A DNA stretch of 56,026 nt from JAFDWI01 sp964544305 (GTDB taxonomy: Bacteria; Actinomycetota; Acidimicrobiia; Acidimicrobiales; Iamiaceae): contig CAZJAZ010000012.1 of assembly GCA_964544305.1 (NCBI GenBank), positions 1 to 56,026 of the forward strand. The letters are read 5' to 3'. The position numbers and the translations under genes were made by a program. Positions within the stretch are counted from its first letter, which is position 1. Each line of letters starts with the position of its first letter. The notes under the pieces are model-generated. The model did not search any database and was not told where the DNA came from. It worked only from the letters and a program-made list of their open reading frames with translations. Positions 34,301 through 42,887 of this stretch are shown one piece after another.

Positions 34301-36008
34301 ACTCCACCCGTTCAGATCCGATGACAGACACCGCTTTGACGGGATCGGTTTGCATCATCCCGTGGAGCAAGATCTGCGCTTTTCCGACGAAGGGCTCGAT
34401 TGCGTCATACGCGTAGGTAAACGTTTTCTCGGAGTGCGCTTGAAAGTCTCCGAGTACTCCTGGCAATGTCCCATTTGGAATCAGCCCGACTGCTCCTCCA
34501 CCGGCGGTGTCAGCGGTGAATGTGATTGGCTTGGATGGATCGAGCGGCGCCACCCCTTTGATATCGACATCAGAGGTATTTGCCACGGTGACTTCAATTT
34601 GAATGCGCTTATCGAGTTCATCGACGGTTCCGTCGCCGTTGTTGTCGACGTCAAACGAGGGCGGAGGGGTGTCTGGTCCGGGATTTGCCGGGCGCGGATA
34701 CACCACCTTGACCGTTGCCTGCAAGTCCGACGGGGACACTTCCAAGTCAAAGGTAAGTTGCGTGGTGATGACCGTACCGTCTGGTTTTGTGCCTTCGACG
34801 TTGGCGACAACTTGCATGGTGCCCGCTGTTGTGCCCGTCACGCGATACTCAGCGAAATCCATCGCTGCGGGGCCCTGATCAGCCAACGTGCCGCTCAACG
34901 TCATCCCACCAGGAAGCGGTTTGACCGTGGCGGCGGCAGGGTTGGTCGGGTCAATTGGCGCGGTTGGGTTCGCCTCAATTGAGGTGACTTTCACGTTGGT
35001 CAGGTTGGTCTTGGAAAGGTTCTCGACGCGTAGTCGAAGGTCGAGATCTTCACCGACGCGAACCCTGTGCGACCCATTGGTCGCGGGGTTGAACAACGCA
35101 CCAATGAGGCCATCGCCGACTGTGACGTCGTTTTGGAACGTGTCTTGGCGCCACATCGGCGTTCGTACGGTCAGTGTTACCTTGTAACGGCCTGCTTTGG
35201 CATACGTGTGAACAGGGTCGATTCCCACCGCGGTCGTGCCATCTCCAAAATCCCACATGTGGGTGAGTTGTTCTGTGGCGTATGTCGGATGGGTCGATGT
35301 GGAAGTGAATTGCACTTCAAGGGGGTTGGAAGGGGCGGCCGAGGAGGTGAATGACGCATGCGGAAGCGCGTTGTCACCAGCAGGATCAGTGGCCTGCCAC
35401 AGGCGAAGCTGTGATCCCAGACGTTGATCCATTTCGGGAATGATCTCTCCGAACAAATCGTCGCAGTAACTGTTGATATCAATACCGCTGGCACCCGGCC
35501 TTGGATCACCTTTGGATCCAACCGAATAAACCAGGGCTCCGAGTGGACCGTCGGGGTCATCAAGTCCTGTTGATGGCGAGCCAAAGTTCCAGGTGTGGCT
35601 TTTGATGCCGTTGTCATAGGTATAGGTGTCGACCATGTCTTTGACCAATGGCCAACTCGCCGAGTCGTCATAGGAGTAGAGCGTTGTGAACTTGTAGCCG
35701 TCAACGAATGGTCCAGACATGCTGTTCGCATCTGACTTGTTGAGTACGACGAAGTAAAACACGAAGCAGGATTTTTCGGTTGCCGATTCATCGGTGCCGG
35801 TGTACTTCTCAATCGTAAATGGCACTTGTGCCCATTCATACGGACTGCTCGCTGGTGGGGTCCAACCGACTGCTTCCTGTGCGAGCGGGCCGGCATTAGT
35901 GACCGTGATCATCGCAAGAAGCACCAACATGACCGACAGATAACTCAGGGCCTTGTGTCCTCGGCGACCTGAATGGTGACGACCGTGGCGCATTTCCTCA
36001 TTCCTCAT
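31320..36008 (-). CDS. LPXTG-anchored giant surface protein with PKD and class II nucleotidyl-cyclase-like domains
   Basis: 1562 residues from ATG 36008 (ATG 35993 has a better spaced GAGGA-type ribosome site; the frame is open to 36092). Order: signal peptide (hydrophobic LSYLSVMLVLLAMITV); Tyr/Asp-rich domain; PKD domain (WDFGDGTT, HTYAKAGRYKVTLTV, about 250-300); CARDB-like beta repeats (to about 730); hydrophilic helices; cyclase-like region (about 960-1210) with Arg973, Lys991, Lys998, Asp1154, Asp1156 and His1189; a Pro/Ala-rich zone; LPTTG (1527-1531), hydrophobic helix and basic tail for sortase anchoring. The Lys-x6-Lys, D-I-D and HGE blocks align with CyaA. The family's His between the two Lys is Glu here, and the Asn after HG is not at its usual distance. 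Confidence 0.8.
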   Translation of the reverse strand: MRNEEMRHGRHHSGRRGHKALSYLSVMLVLLAMITVTNAGPLAQEAVGWTPPASSPYEWAQVPFTIEKYTGTDESATEKSCFVFYFVVLNKSDANSMSGPFVDGYKFTTLYSYDDSASWPLVKDMVDTYTYDNGIKSHTWNFGSPSTGLDDPDGPLGALVYSVGSKGDPRPGASGIDINSYCDDLFGEIIPEMDQRLGSQLRLWQATDPAGDNALPHASFTSSAAPSNPLEVQFTSTSTHPTYATEQLTHMWDFGDGTTAVGIDPVHTYAKAGRYKVTLTVRTPMWRQDTFQNDVTVGDGLIGALFNPATNGSHRVRVGEDLDLRLRVENLSKTNLTNVKVTSIEANPTAPIDPTNPAAATVKPLPGGMTLSGTLADQGPAAMDFAEYRVTGTTAGTMQVVANVEGTKPDGTVITTQLTFDLEVSPSDLQATVKVVYPRPANPGPDTPPPSFDVDNNGDGTVDELDKRIQIEVTVANTSDVDIKGVAPLDPSKPITFTADTAGGGAVGLIPNGTLPGVLGDFQAHSEKTFTYAYDAIEPFVGKAQILLHGMMQTDPVKAVSVIGSERVEFGTDLALEIGMSMEARPYSSGQVVRLQGTLRNLLKDQRLPNGALDKADNLIVILEPINEDNSGNGFFVPESGSSQTPTGPDPIVVKPGETVNIHAILVTTRQEGPTTAAVQYLANVYQTDAQNPDLLAQKVDQTRVVTADDTHSDLAFQTDLAPVNLQPDKLQACESELLGEIVSCNLITGFIDFGKGMAGMVELLANGTGEFLRGGFYTANWAMHMLNRATLALLQNPEAIAELKQEIQVQMQTFAELKLVGEDALIGVGDAVVKTLAEVEQVLRSGDTKTIAGWLAYALGSNPDLGIAALTKAKTVRSLVGILDKAASQSKASKIILEGAEKEIAQDAANLESRVTESRARGNDPATDGTFRGGEVVTKMPSVFRGVYGARATEIKKLLEIAKSEDILIAIRSRSPKSAALLDKGLAYVKPMDVETKNVNEIDVNYLGFRREALGTVEIMEPPFDYTLGAKGREAELNVAIDGYMEKLKTAHPEIAADPVWEREVRDRLELRSKEFYKEMPNFRRYRTQGINVEFGYAEQGLPAELDDHVADMRKAKVGMLAKTDIHNGSRRRIMTLKMADASGSNFKVITGDIDVVSILNADRTVIVDVSKRIRIYHQLREVIGMMHGESHSWINVEGQIKMLRDHIAGKAGSESLLVAGSDGQLRTGYFEELLSSPDPGSGLPPQTTFNLVSGAPAKLVTVPTAGSAANLVKYWDAIDAITKKGPFYAPGAIAKFLAMMSGEETPSEFNPQGPIIRPDGKGGAKVYEPAGVPQKMRATKAKAALGDDLDALADEVEAAEPDVYNPANTPGAEGGLWRSITPQEAVALGKPGVLDQAPLTALRAQAPAGSRTLDIVDLPGLAMSPTSRYFKVGDTVVVDPGGSGEQRAKVTDVSPLTLNRPLHAAQSMGTLLVVVQAATTENSGPTTLPHGGGATTPGDSQGHSGVPSAQANDTTKNNGVVAGALPTTGAPIAPLTLVALLMLGMGLMVTSYRRYRMRRV

Positions 36009-36104
36009 GCCAGCATCGTAGAAACGAGGAGCGAACGAAGCGCGAACGGGCTTGTGTGATGGTCCTTCCGGCAACACCGGCTCCTCTGGCACCTCAAACC
36101 CTCT

Positions 36105-36157
36105 GCGAAATTTGACGCGTTATGGCTCCATAGGAGCCATAACGCGTCAAATTTCGC
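36105..36157. repeat. Perfect 25-bp-stem palindrome, copy 2 (inverted)
   Basis: Arms 36105-36129 and 36133-36157 around the centre ATA, the reverse complement of the TAT in copy 1, so this copy is inverted relative to 31241-31303. On the cargo side it continues as the complement of AGAGGGTTTG-AGGTG, with one base deleted compared with copy 1; on the outer side both copies are followed by a C/T-rich (or G/A-rich) stretch. It lies between two divergent genes, where a terminator would have no purpose. Confidence 0.96.
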
Positions 36158-36223
36158 CGGGAGGTAGGGAGGGAAAGAAAGCGTTGGCAGACAACATCGA
36201 CACGCCGAGTACCGTTGGTGCCC

Positions 36224-37525
36224 GTGAGCGAACACGTGATCAGAGTTGGGATACTTGGCAACGGCAATATCGGCGCGGCCCTCGTCGGTTTAATCGAAGC
36301 TCAAGCCGACACCATTGCCGCAAGGACGGGCGTGCGCTTGGAAGTTGCCAAGGTTGCCGTCCGGGCAATGGAAGAGTTGCGCTCAACACACTTGTCTGCC
36401 GAGGTCGTCACGACCGATGCACTATCGATCTGCAACGACCCAAACATTGACCTCGTCGTTGAACTTGTTGGGGGAGTGAACCCGGCCAGAGCGTTCGTGC
36501 TCGCAGCCCTGCACGCTGGCAAGCCGGTGGTCACAGCCAACAAGGCGCTGATCGCCGCAACGGGCACCGAGTTGTTCGACTCGGCCAAGGCCACGGGTGT
36601 TGATTTCTTGTTTGAAGCAGCCGTCGGCGGTGGCATCCCGATTATCCGGCCACTCCGTGAATCGCTCATCGGTGACCGAATCACCCGCATGCTTGGCATC
36701 GTGAACGGCACCACGAACTACATCCTCACGAAGATGACCGAAGATGGCGACGCGTTTGACGATGTGTTGGCCGAAGCGCAGCGCCTTGGTTTTGCGGAAG
36801 CAAACCCAACGGCCGATGTCGACGGACACGATGCCGCGGCAAAGGCCGCAATCTTGGCGACAATCGCATTTGGTGCAACCGTGAGCGGAGACCAGGTCCA
36901 CACCGAAGGCATCCGAGACATCACGCCCGATCTCATCGAACGAACGACGCGCCTTGGCTATGTCATCAAGTTGCTGGCTGTGGTCGAACGGATCGTAAGC
37001 CCCAATGGCGGTGACGAGGTTGCGGTGCGCGTGCACCCCACGATGGTGCCGACCGATCATCCGCTCGCCTCGGTGCGCATGAGCTTTAACGCGGTGTTCG
37101 TGCAAGGCGACGCGGTGGACGACCTCATGTTCTATGGCCGTGGAGCGGGCGGCGGACCAACGGCAACCGCGGTACTCGGCGACATCATCGACGCTGCCCT
37201 CAACAACATCCGCGGCGTGCACGCTGATTTGGGTGCCTTGACACCCGCGGTAATCCACTCCATTGATGAGCTGCATGGCGAGTACTACCTCGATTTTGAG
37301 GTGCTCGACCAGCCCGGTGTGCTGCGAAGCGTCGCCGATGCGTTGGCGCGTCATCAAGTATCGGTGCGCTCAATGGAACAAACTGATGGCGCTTCGTCGG
37401 CTCGAATGAGCCTGATCACGCACATCGTACGTGAAGCCGACGTGCAAGCCGCCCGGCGTGAACTCGCCGATCTCGACGTTGTCGTTGACGCGGGGCGAAT
37501 CGTGCGGGTCATTGGCAATGACTGA
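36224..37525 (+). CDS. hom: Homoserine dehydrogenase
   Basis: 433 residues from GTG 36224 (TTG 36215 and GTG 36218 are alternatives). NAD(P)-binding GILGNGNIGAALVG, VVTANKALIA, catalytic-domain FEAAVGGGIPIIRPLRESL and NGTTNYILTKM, FAEANPTADVDGHDAAAK, and a C-terminal ACT domain (from about 349: YLDFEVLDQPGVL) for threonine feedback. It reduces aspartate semialdehyde to homoserine. Its 3' end overlaps thrC by eight bases. Confidence 0.95.
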   Translation: MSEHVIRVGILGNGNIGAALVGLIEAQADTIAARTGVRLEVAKVAVRAMEELRSTHLSAEVVTTDALSICNDPNIDLVVELVGGVNPARAFVLAALHAGKPVVTANKALIAATGTELFDSAKATGVDFLFEAAVGGGIPIIRPLRESLIGDRITRMLGIVNGTTNYILTKMTEDGDAFDDVLAEAQRLGFAEANPTADVDGHDAAAKAAILATIAFGATVSGDQVHTEGIRDITPDLIERTTRLGYVIKLLAVVERIVSPNGGDEVAVRVHPTMVPTDHPLASVRMSFNAVFVQGDAVDDLMFYGRGAGGGPTATAVLGDIIDAALNNIRGVHADLGALTPAVIHSIDELHGEYYLDFEVLDQPGVLRSVADALARHQVSVRSMEQTDGASSARMSLITHIVREADVQAARRELADLDVVVDAGRIVRVIGND

Positions 37526-38921
37526 CGAGCGACTCGACTATGTGAGCACACGTGGTGCCGCTCCGACCCTTGGCTTCACCGATGTGTTGTTGCGGGGCCT
37601 GGCCGACGACGGAGGGCTCTATGTTCCCGCGACCTGGCCAACGATCGACCTTGCCGGTCTGGACGAGATAGCCGGTTATGTCGACGTGGCGACCCGGGTG
37701 ATGTGGCCGTATGTGGCGGGCACGATTGATCGTGACGCGTTTGAGTCGATCATCACCGAGGCGTACGTAACGTTCCGTGACCCTGCGGTTGTGCCGTTGC
37801 GTGATCTCGGACACGGCCAGTGGCTTGCCGAGCTATTCCACGGTCCAACGCTTGCGTTCAAAGATGTTGCATTGCAGTTGGTTGGCCGCTTATTTGACCA
37901 TGAGCTGACCAGGCGAGGCGAACGAGCCACGATTGTGGTTGCCACGTCAGGCGACACCGGGTCTGCCGCGATTGAAGGATGTCGGGGTCGCGGCGCGCTC
38001 GACATTGTCGTATTGCACCCCAAAGGCCGGGTGTCTGACGTGCAGCGTCGTCAAATGACCACGGTGGACGAACCCAACGTGTTCAATGTTGCCGTTGATG
38101 GCACGTTCGATGATTGCCAAGATCTCGTCAAAGGTTTGTTCGCCGATCATGAGTTCCGTGATCGGGTCGGGCTGTCGGCGATGAACTCGATCAATTGGGC
38201 CCGGGTCATGGCCCAGATCGTCTATTACGTGACCGCGCAACGCACCCTTGGTGGACCGGTTGCATTTTCGGTACCGACCGGCAACTTCGGCAACATTTTG
38301 GCTGGCTGGGTGGCCCGCACCACCGGCACGCCAATTGCGCAACTGGTCATGAGTTCGAACCGCAACGACATTCTCACCCGCTGGGCGAGCACGGGTGTAA
38401 TGGAGATGCACGACGTACACCCCACCATTTCACCGTCGATGGACATTCAAGTGTCGTCGAATGTTGAGCGGTTGCTCTTTGAGTTGTACGGGCGTGATGG
38501 TACGGCGGTGGCTGACGCGATGGCTACGTTCCGTGAAACGGGTCGACTCGATGTCGGGGCTGATCGGATGGCACCGGCTTCGGAGATTTTCGCAGCCGCG
38601 AGTTTTGACGACGATGCAACTCGGGCTGAGATTCGCCGAACCCACGAGGAGTGCGGTGTATTGATTGACCCGCACACCGCTGTTGGCTTGGCCGCGGCGC
38701 GTGCAACTCGGCGTGACTCCAGCGTGCCGATGGTGACGCTGGCGACCGCACACCCGGCAAAGTTTCCTGATGCGGTTGAAGCGGCAACGGGGGTGCGTCC
38801 GCCGTTACCCGACTTTCTCGGTGATCTGTTGCTACGAGACGAAAAGTTTGACGACATGGCGAATGATCTCGACGCGTTGCGCGAGTTCGTCTTGGCAAAA
38901 GCAACGAACGGGACGAGCTGA
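37518..38921 (+). CDS. thrC: Threonine synthase
   Basis: 467 residues. Starts YVSTRGAAPTLGFTDVLLRGLADDGGLY as in the longer threonine synthase class; Lys115 in LAFKDVALQL binds PLP; VATSGDTGSAA is the phosphate loop, and SMDIQVSSNVERLLFEL matches this class. It turns O-phosphohomoserine into threonine and so needs a homoserine kinase, whose usual gene thrB is not found next to it. The start overlaps the hom stop. Confidence 0.95.
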   Translation: MTDERLDYVSTRGAAPTLGFTDVLLRGLADDGGLYVPATWPTIDLAGLDEIAGYVDVATRVMWPYVAGTIDRDAFESIITEAYVTFRDPAVVPLRDLGHGQWLAELFHGPTLAFKDVALQLVGRLFDHELTRRGERATIVVATSGDTGSAAIEGCRGRGALDIVVLHPKGRVSDVQRRQMTTVDEPNVFNVAVDGTFDDCQDLVKGLFADHEFRDRVGLSAMNSINWARVMAQIVYYVTAQRTLGGPVAFSVPTGNFGNILAGWVARTTGTPIAQLVMSSNRNDILTRWASTGVMEMHDVHPTISPSMDIQVSSNVERLLFELYGRDGTAVADAMATFRETGRLDVGADRMAPASEIFAAASFDDDATRAEIRRTHEECGVLIDPHTAVGLAAARATRRDSSVPMVTLATAHPAKFPDAVEAATGVRPPLPDFLGDLLLRDEKFDDMANDLDALREFVLAKATNGTS

Positions 38922-38985
38922 GAGCGCCCACTCTGTCGACACTGATTCACTTGAAGCTCGTTACGTTGGGGCGTACAGTACGCGT

Positions 38986-39336
38986 ATGGATGCCGACGCG
39001 CCACGTGTGCGAGCGAGCTCGAAAGGACGGATACTCAGTCTCGCTATCGCGTTGGTTGTGATGTCCGCGGGTGGTTATTTTCTGGCAAACGTGCAGCGAG
39101 TGCCCAGTGAAAAGTTCTGCACCATGGGACTTGCGATTGGCACCGTGCACGGCACGCAGGTTGTTTCTCAAGACCAAGGTGGGCCTGGCAAAGATGGATG
39201 TGACCTACCCGACCATGGCGAGTACCTCGACGTCGGGCCGACGTTGGGTTTCGACTGCAAAGTTCGTGACCAACATGGCAAGGTCATCGACTCGGTTCCG
39301 AGCGCCGCCGATGGTACTTGTCGAACCGACGGTTGA
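38986..39336 (+). CDS. Small membrane-anchored protein of unknown function
   Basis: 116 residues from ATG 38986: a short cytoplasmic basic segment, one transmembrane helix (about 16-34, ILSLAIALVVMSAGGYFLA) and an external domain with four Cys (in SEKFCTMG, KDGCDLPD, GFDCKVRD and DGTCRTDG) that could form two disulfides. No family is recognised. It lies between thrC and the apgM-like gene. A longer upstream frame exists but would overlap thrC. Confidence 0.6.
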   Translation: MDADAPRVRASSKGRILSLAIALVVMSAGGYFLANVQRVPSEKFCTMGLAIGTVHGTQVVSQDQGGPGKDGCDLPDHGEYLDVGPTLGFDCKVRDQHGKVIDSVPSAADGTCRTDG

Positions 39337-39455
39337 ACCCTGCGGTAACGGCAATTCGCACCCACCAGCGTGGTGCAACATCCAATCAATTGAGTCGTAA
39401 CGTCATATGTCTGATTTGAGCTATGGCGATCGTGTGTCCCGTAGGATCAACGGCC

Positions 39456-40613
39456 ATGAAGTACGTCGTTTGCGTTCCCGATGGCTGTGCCGATGAGCCC
39501 GTTGATGAACTCGGTGGCAAGACGCCCCTTGAAGTTGCCGACATGCCCACACTGCGCACCCTTGCCGCCACCGCGGAAGTGGGGCGAGCCGCGGTCATCC
39601 CCGATGGGATGGCCCCCGGTAGCGACGTGGGAAACATGTCGATACTGGGTTACGACCCGGCCGAATATCACACCGGTCGCGCCCCGATTGAGGCCGCCGC
39701 TCTTGGCGTGACCTTGGCGGATGGTCAAGCCGCGTTCCGATGCAACCTGGCTCGCGTTGAAGACGGCATCATGGCCGACTTTGCTGGTGGACATCCAGCC
39801 ACCGAAGATGCCGCCAAAGTCATCGCGCAGCTGCAAGTGGAACTCGGAGGGCCGGTTGATGGTGGCGAGATCGCCTTTCACCCTGGGGTGCAATATCGCC
39901 ACATCACGGTTACTCCAAGCTCATGGGCCGATGCGTATTGCACGCCACCACATGATTTGTCCGACAAACCCATCGTCCTCCCGACCGGGAAAGCTGCCGC
40001 TCATTTGACCGATCTCATGGACAGGTCGAAGTCGATTGTGGAGGGGTCACCACTTGACGCGAACCAGATTTGGTTGTGGGGACAAGGCACACGCACAGCC
40101 TTGCCAACCTTTGGTGATGCCTACCGGCTTGATGCTGGCATGGTCACCGCGGTTGATCTCGTCAAAGGCCTGGGCGTGTTAGCCCAAATGGAAACCCTTG
40201 AAGCGCCAGGCGCGACCGGCTGGTACGACACGAATTATGAAGGCAAACGAGACGTTGCACTCCATGCGCTCGAGAACTGGGCGGACCTCTTTGTCATTCA
40301 TGTCGAAGCAACTGATGAAGCTGGCCACGCAGGCAACGTGGCCGAAAAGGTGAAAGCGTTAGAGAACTGGGACAAGCGCATTCTGGCTGACCTTGTTGAG
40401 AACCTTGATTCGATCGGCCCGTGGCGCATGTTGTTGCTGCCCGATCACGCAACACCGCTGCGTCTCAAAACCCATACACCTGATCCGGTGCCGTATTTGC
40501 TCTATGACCGACAGACCGAGGCAGTCGGCGGCATCTACACCGAAAACGGGGTCGCGGAGCGACCGGTCGTCGCCGGCTTTGAGCTCATGGGGCGACTCAC
40601 TTCGGTTCGCTAG
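39456..40613 (+). CDS. ApgM-family phosphoglycerate mutase homologue, candidate homoserine kinase
   Basis: 385 residues from ATG 39456. Alkaline-phosphatase-superfamily metal ligands and family motifs: CVPDGCADEP, GSDVGNMSILGYDP, TGRAPIEAAALGV, FRCNLARVEDG, GRPTRTAL-type GQGTRTALPTF, HVEATDEAGHAGN and LLPDHATPLRLKTHTPDPVPY. This is the archaeal-type 2,3-BPG-independent mutase family, one subfamily of which (TIGR02535, from memory) is proposed to be a homoserine kinase because it lies in threonine operons. Here it occupies the place of thrB between thrC and rho. Glycolytic mutase activity remains the alternative. TAGGAT at 39442-39447 may start a leaderless mRNA. Confidence 0.8.
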   Translation: MKYVVCVPDGCADEPVDELGGKTPLEVADMPTLRTLAATAEVGRAAVIPDGMAPGSDVGNMSILGYDPAEYHTGRAPIEAAALGVTLADGQAAFRCNLARVEDGIMADFAGGHPATEDAAKVIAQLQVELGGPVDGGEIAFHPGVQYRHITVTPSSWADAYCTPPHDLSDKPIVLPTGKAAAHLTDLMDRSKSIVEGSPLDANQIWLWGQGTRTALPTFGDAYRLDAGMVTAVDLVKGLGVLAQMETLEAPGATGWYDTNYEGKRDVALHALENWADLFVIHVEATDEAGHAGNVAEKVKALENWDKRILADLVENLDSIGPWRMLLLPDHATPLRLKTHTPDPVPYLLYDRQTEAVGGIYTENGVAERPVVAGFELMGRLTSVR

Positions 40614-40855
40614 CGACACGGGCACACACGATCTGGGGCGTAATCGAGTGCCAGATTGTCAATGTTGCGTCGCACGGCACTAGGTTGGGTTGCACGCTCG
40701 TGGCCAATGGATGGCCCATCGGCGATGCAACGCCGGGGCGGTTCACACAGGTTGTCCGGGGTGACCGGCTGCCATTGACAAGTTTTCGGCTCTGGACTGC
40801 ACGTGCAAGCCGATGCACACGAGGCCATGTTGACCACACAGATGAGGACATCGAA

Positions 40856-42535
40856 ATGAGTGACGGTTCGGGAGATTTCGACCGCTCGCAACTAGAGAGC
40901 AAAGACCGTGAACAACTTGTTGTGATTGCGACGACCCTTGGGAAGAAGCCACCTTCTCGGGCACGCAAAGCCGACATTGTTGACCTGATCATGGAACTTG
41001 CTGGCGTGCCAACCGGTGGCGGCACCCCGACTCCTGAATCTGGTCCAGCGCCAGAGCCGGCTTCATCGTCTGATTCGGGGACAAAACCGTCACAACCTGC
41101 GAGCAGCCAAGCCGAACAAGAAGCGAACAACGGAGCACATGAGAACGCTCAGCCTCGCCCCGAACCTGCGCCACGAGTAGCAGAGCGCCCGCGCCAGGCT
41201 GCCTCGGCTCCCCACCAAAATAGTGAACCGGCACCGTCGGAAGCCGGTGGTGGACTGTCCCAATCGCAAACGGACCAAGCAGATGGCTCCGATGAGGCGA
41301 ACGACGCCGACTTCAACGGGCAACAGGGCGACCCAAACAATCGTCGTCGGCGACGCCGCGGCCGCGGTCAAGGTCCAGTCGATGGTCAACCCGAACCCGA
41401 GCCAATCGAGGTCGAAGGCATCCTTGATTTACGAGACGATGGCTACGGTTTCTTGCGCCTTCGTGGGTATCTCGCGCACCGCGATGACAGTTACGTGTCG
41501 GTCAAACAGGTTCGCCAGTTCGGTTTACGCAAAGGCGATCGCATAAAAGGCTTATCTCGCCCGCCAGCAAGGTCCGAGAAGAACCCGGCCTTGCTCCGGA
41601 TCGATGAGGTCAATGGTGCCGAGCCGTTTCTGTCTCGTGAGCGTCCGCGGTTTGGTGACTTGACGCCCGAATACCCAACGGAAATGTTGCGACTTGAGCA
41701 TCCCGATGATCTCGTTGACATGACCCGTCGCATTATCGACATTGTTGCCCCCATTGGCAAAGGTCAGCGTGGATTGATCGTCGCGCCACCAAAATCCGGC
41801 AAGACCACCATCCTCAAAACGATCGCCCGTGCCATCGAACAGAACCATCCTGATGTGCATCTCATGGTGTTGTTGATTGACGAGCGTCCCGAAGAAGTCA
41901 CGGACTTCCAGCGCTGGGTCGCCGATGGTGAAGTCGTCGCGTCGACCTTTGATCGCCCGTCTGAAGAGCACACGCTTACAGCGGAACTCGCCATTGAACG
42001 TGCAAAGCGGATCACTGAATCTGGTGGTGACGTGGTCATGCTGGTTGATGGCATTACCCGGTTGACTCGCGCCTACAACTTGACGGTGAAAGAAAGCGGC
42101 CGGTTGATGAGCGGTGGTATTGATGCTGCGGCAATTTGGCCCCCAAAGAAGTTCTTTGGCGCGGCACGCAAACTGGCTGAAGGTGGCTCGTTGACGATTT
42201 TGGCGACCGCGCTCGTTGATACGAATTCACGCATGGATGACCACATCTTTGAAGAGTTCAAAGGCACCGGCAACGCAGAGTTGCGTCTTGATCGGCGTCT
42301 GGCTGAGTCGCGTATTTTCCCTGCGATTGATGTCACCGGTTCGGGGACCCGTCATGAGGAACTGCTGGTGACGAAACCCGAAGTGAATCAGATCACAAAA
42401 CTGCGTCGCGTGTTGGCGGCGGTTCCTGATGACCCGGGTCAACCCGGTGGTGCGACGAGTTTGCTCATCGAGCGGCTCCAAGCGTTCAAGACAAACAGCG
42501 ATTTTCTTAGCGAAGTCGCAAAAACATCGTCGTAA
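40856..42535 (+). CDS. rho: Transcription termination factor Rho
   Basis: 559 residues from ATG 40856, with GAGGA seven bases upstream. The N-terminal LESKDREQLVVIATTLG helical part is followed by a long disordered insert rich in Pro, Glu, Gln and Ala (about 55-155) and a basic RRRRRRGRGQG run, a feature of actinobacterial Rho, then the RNA-binding cold-shock fold (EGILDLRDDGYGFLR) and the ATPase: Walker A APPKSGKTT, DERPEEVTD, VDGITRLTRAYN (Walker B), Q-loop region KKFFGAARKLAEGGSLT and the arginine finger region. It is a hexameric helicase ending transcription. Confidence 0.96.
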   Translation: MSDGSGDFDRSQLESKDREQLVVIATTLGKKPPSRARKADIVDLIMELAGVPTGGGTPTPESGPAPEPASSSDSGTKPSQPASSQAEQEANNGAHENAQPRPEPAPRVAERPRQAASAPHQNSEPAPSEAGGGLSQSQTDQADGSDEANDADFNGQQGDPNNRRRRRRGRGQGPVDGQPEPEPIEVEGILDLRDDGYGFLRLRGYLAHRDDSYVSVKQVRQFGLRKGDRIKGLSRPPARSEKNPALLRIDEVNGAEPFLSRERPRFGDLTPEYPTEMLRLEHPDDLVDMTRRIIDIVAPIGKGQRGLIVAPPKSGKTTILKTIARAIEQNHPDVHLMVLLIDERPEEVTDFQRWVADGEVVASTFDRPSEEHTLTAELAIERAKRITESGGDVVMLVDGITRLTRAYNLTVKESGRLMSGGIDAAAIWPPKKFFGAARKLAEGGSLTILATALVDTNSRMDDHIFEEFKGTGNAELRLDRRLAESRIFPAIDVTGSGTRHEELLVTKPEVNQITKLRRVLAAVPDDPGQPGGATSLLIERLQAFKTNSDFLSEVAKTSS

Positions 42536-42559
42536 ACGTGTTGCGAGCGGCCATCGCCT

Positions 42560-42624
42560 TTCACGAGGTTGCGATTGGCCGGTACAATTGTTCGTCCCGG
42601 ATACACCGGGATTATTTCCAGGAG
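42560..42624 (+). promoter_or_regulatory. rpmE promoter and short leader with hairpin
   Basis: TTCACG (42560-42565), 17-base spacer, TACAAT (42583-42588). Transcription would start about 42595, directly before the hairpin CCCGG-ATACA-CCGGG (42596-42610), followed by AGGAG (42620-42624) six bases before the rpmE ATG. A hairpin this close to the ribosome site could be an autoregulatory L31 leader; L31 leaders are known in actinobacteria, but I cannot match this one to a model. Confidence 0.45.
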
Positions 42625-42630
42625 TTTCCC

Positions 42631-42864
42631 ATGAAGGCTGACATTCATCCCGACTACATCGAGACCGCAGTGACGTGTTCGTGCGGAAACTCGTTCACGA
42701 CCCATTCGACGGTTGCGTCCCTGTCGGTCGAATTGTGCAACGAATGTCACCCGTTCTACACGGGCAAGCAGAAACTGGTTGACACCGGTGGCCGGATCGA
42801 CCGCTTCGAACGCCGTTATGGGAAGCGCAAGAACGCATCAAGTGCCGCTCAGGCTGACGCCTGA
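42631..42864 (+). CDS. rpmE: 50S ribosomal protein bL31 (zinc-binding form)
   Basis: 77 residues: MKADIHPDYIET, CSCGNSF and CNECHPFYTGKQ. The C-x-C and C-x-x-C pairs form the zinc site, so this is the C+ form used under zinc-replete conditions. It bridges the two subunits at the central protuberance. Position between rho and prfA is conserved from Bacillus to actinobacteria. Confidence 0.97.
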   Translation: MKADIHPDYIETAVTCSCGNSFTTHSTVASLSVELCNECHPFYTGKQKLVDTGGRIDRFERRYGKRKNASSAAQADA

Positions 42865-42887
42865 CGAGACCTGGCGTCAGAACGCCA

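Noticed and set aside
40685..40855. Longer Rho start or an upstream peptide in frame with rho
   Set aside because: The extra residues are unlike Rho, and ATG 40856 has a well-placed GAGGA ribosome site; I treat 40614-40855 as an untranslated leader.
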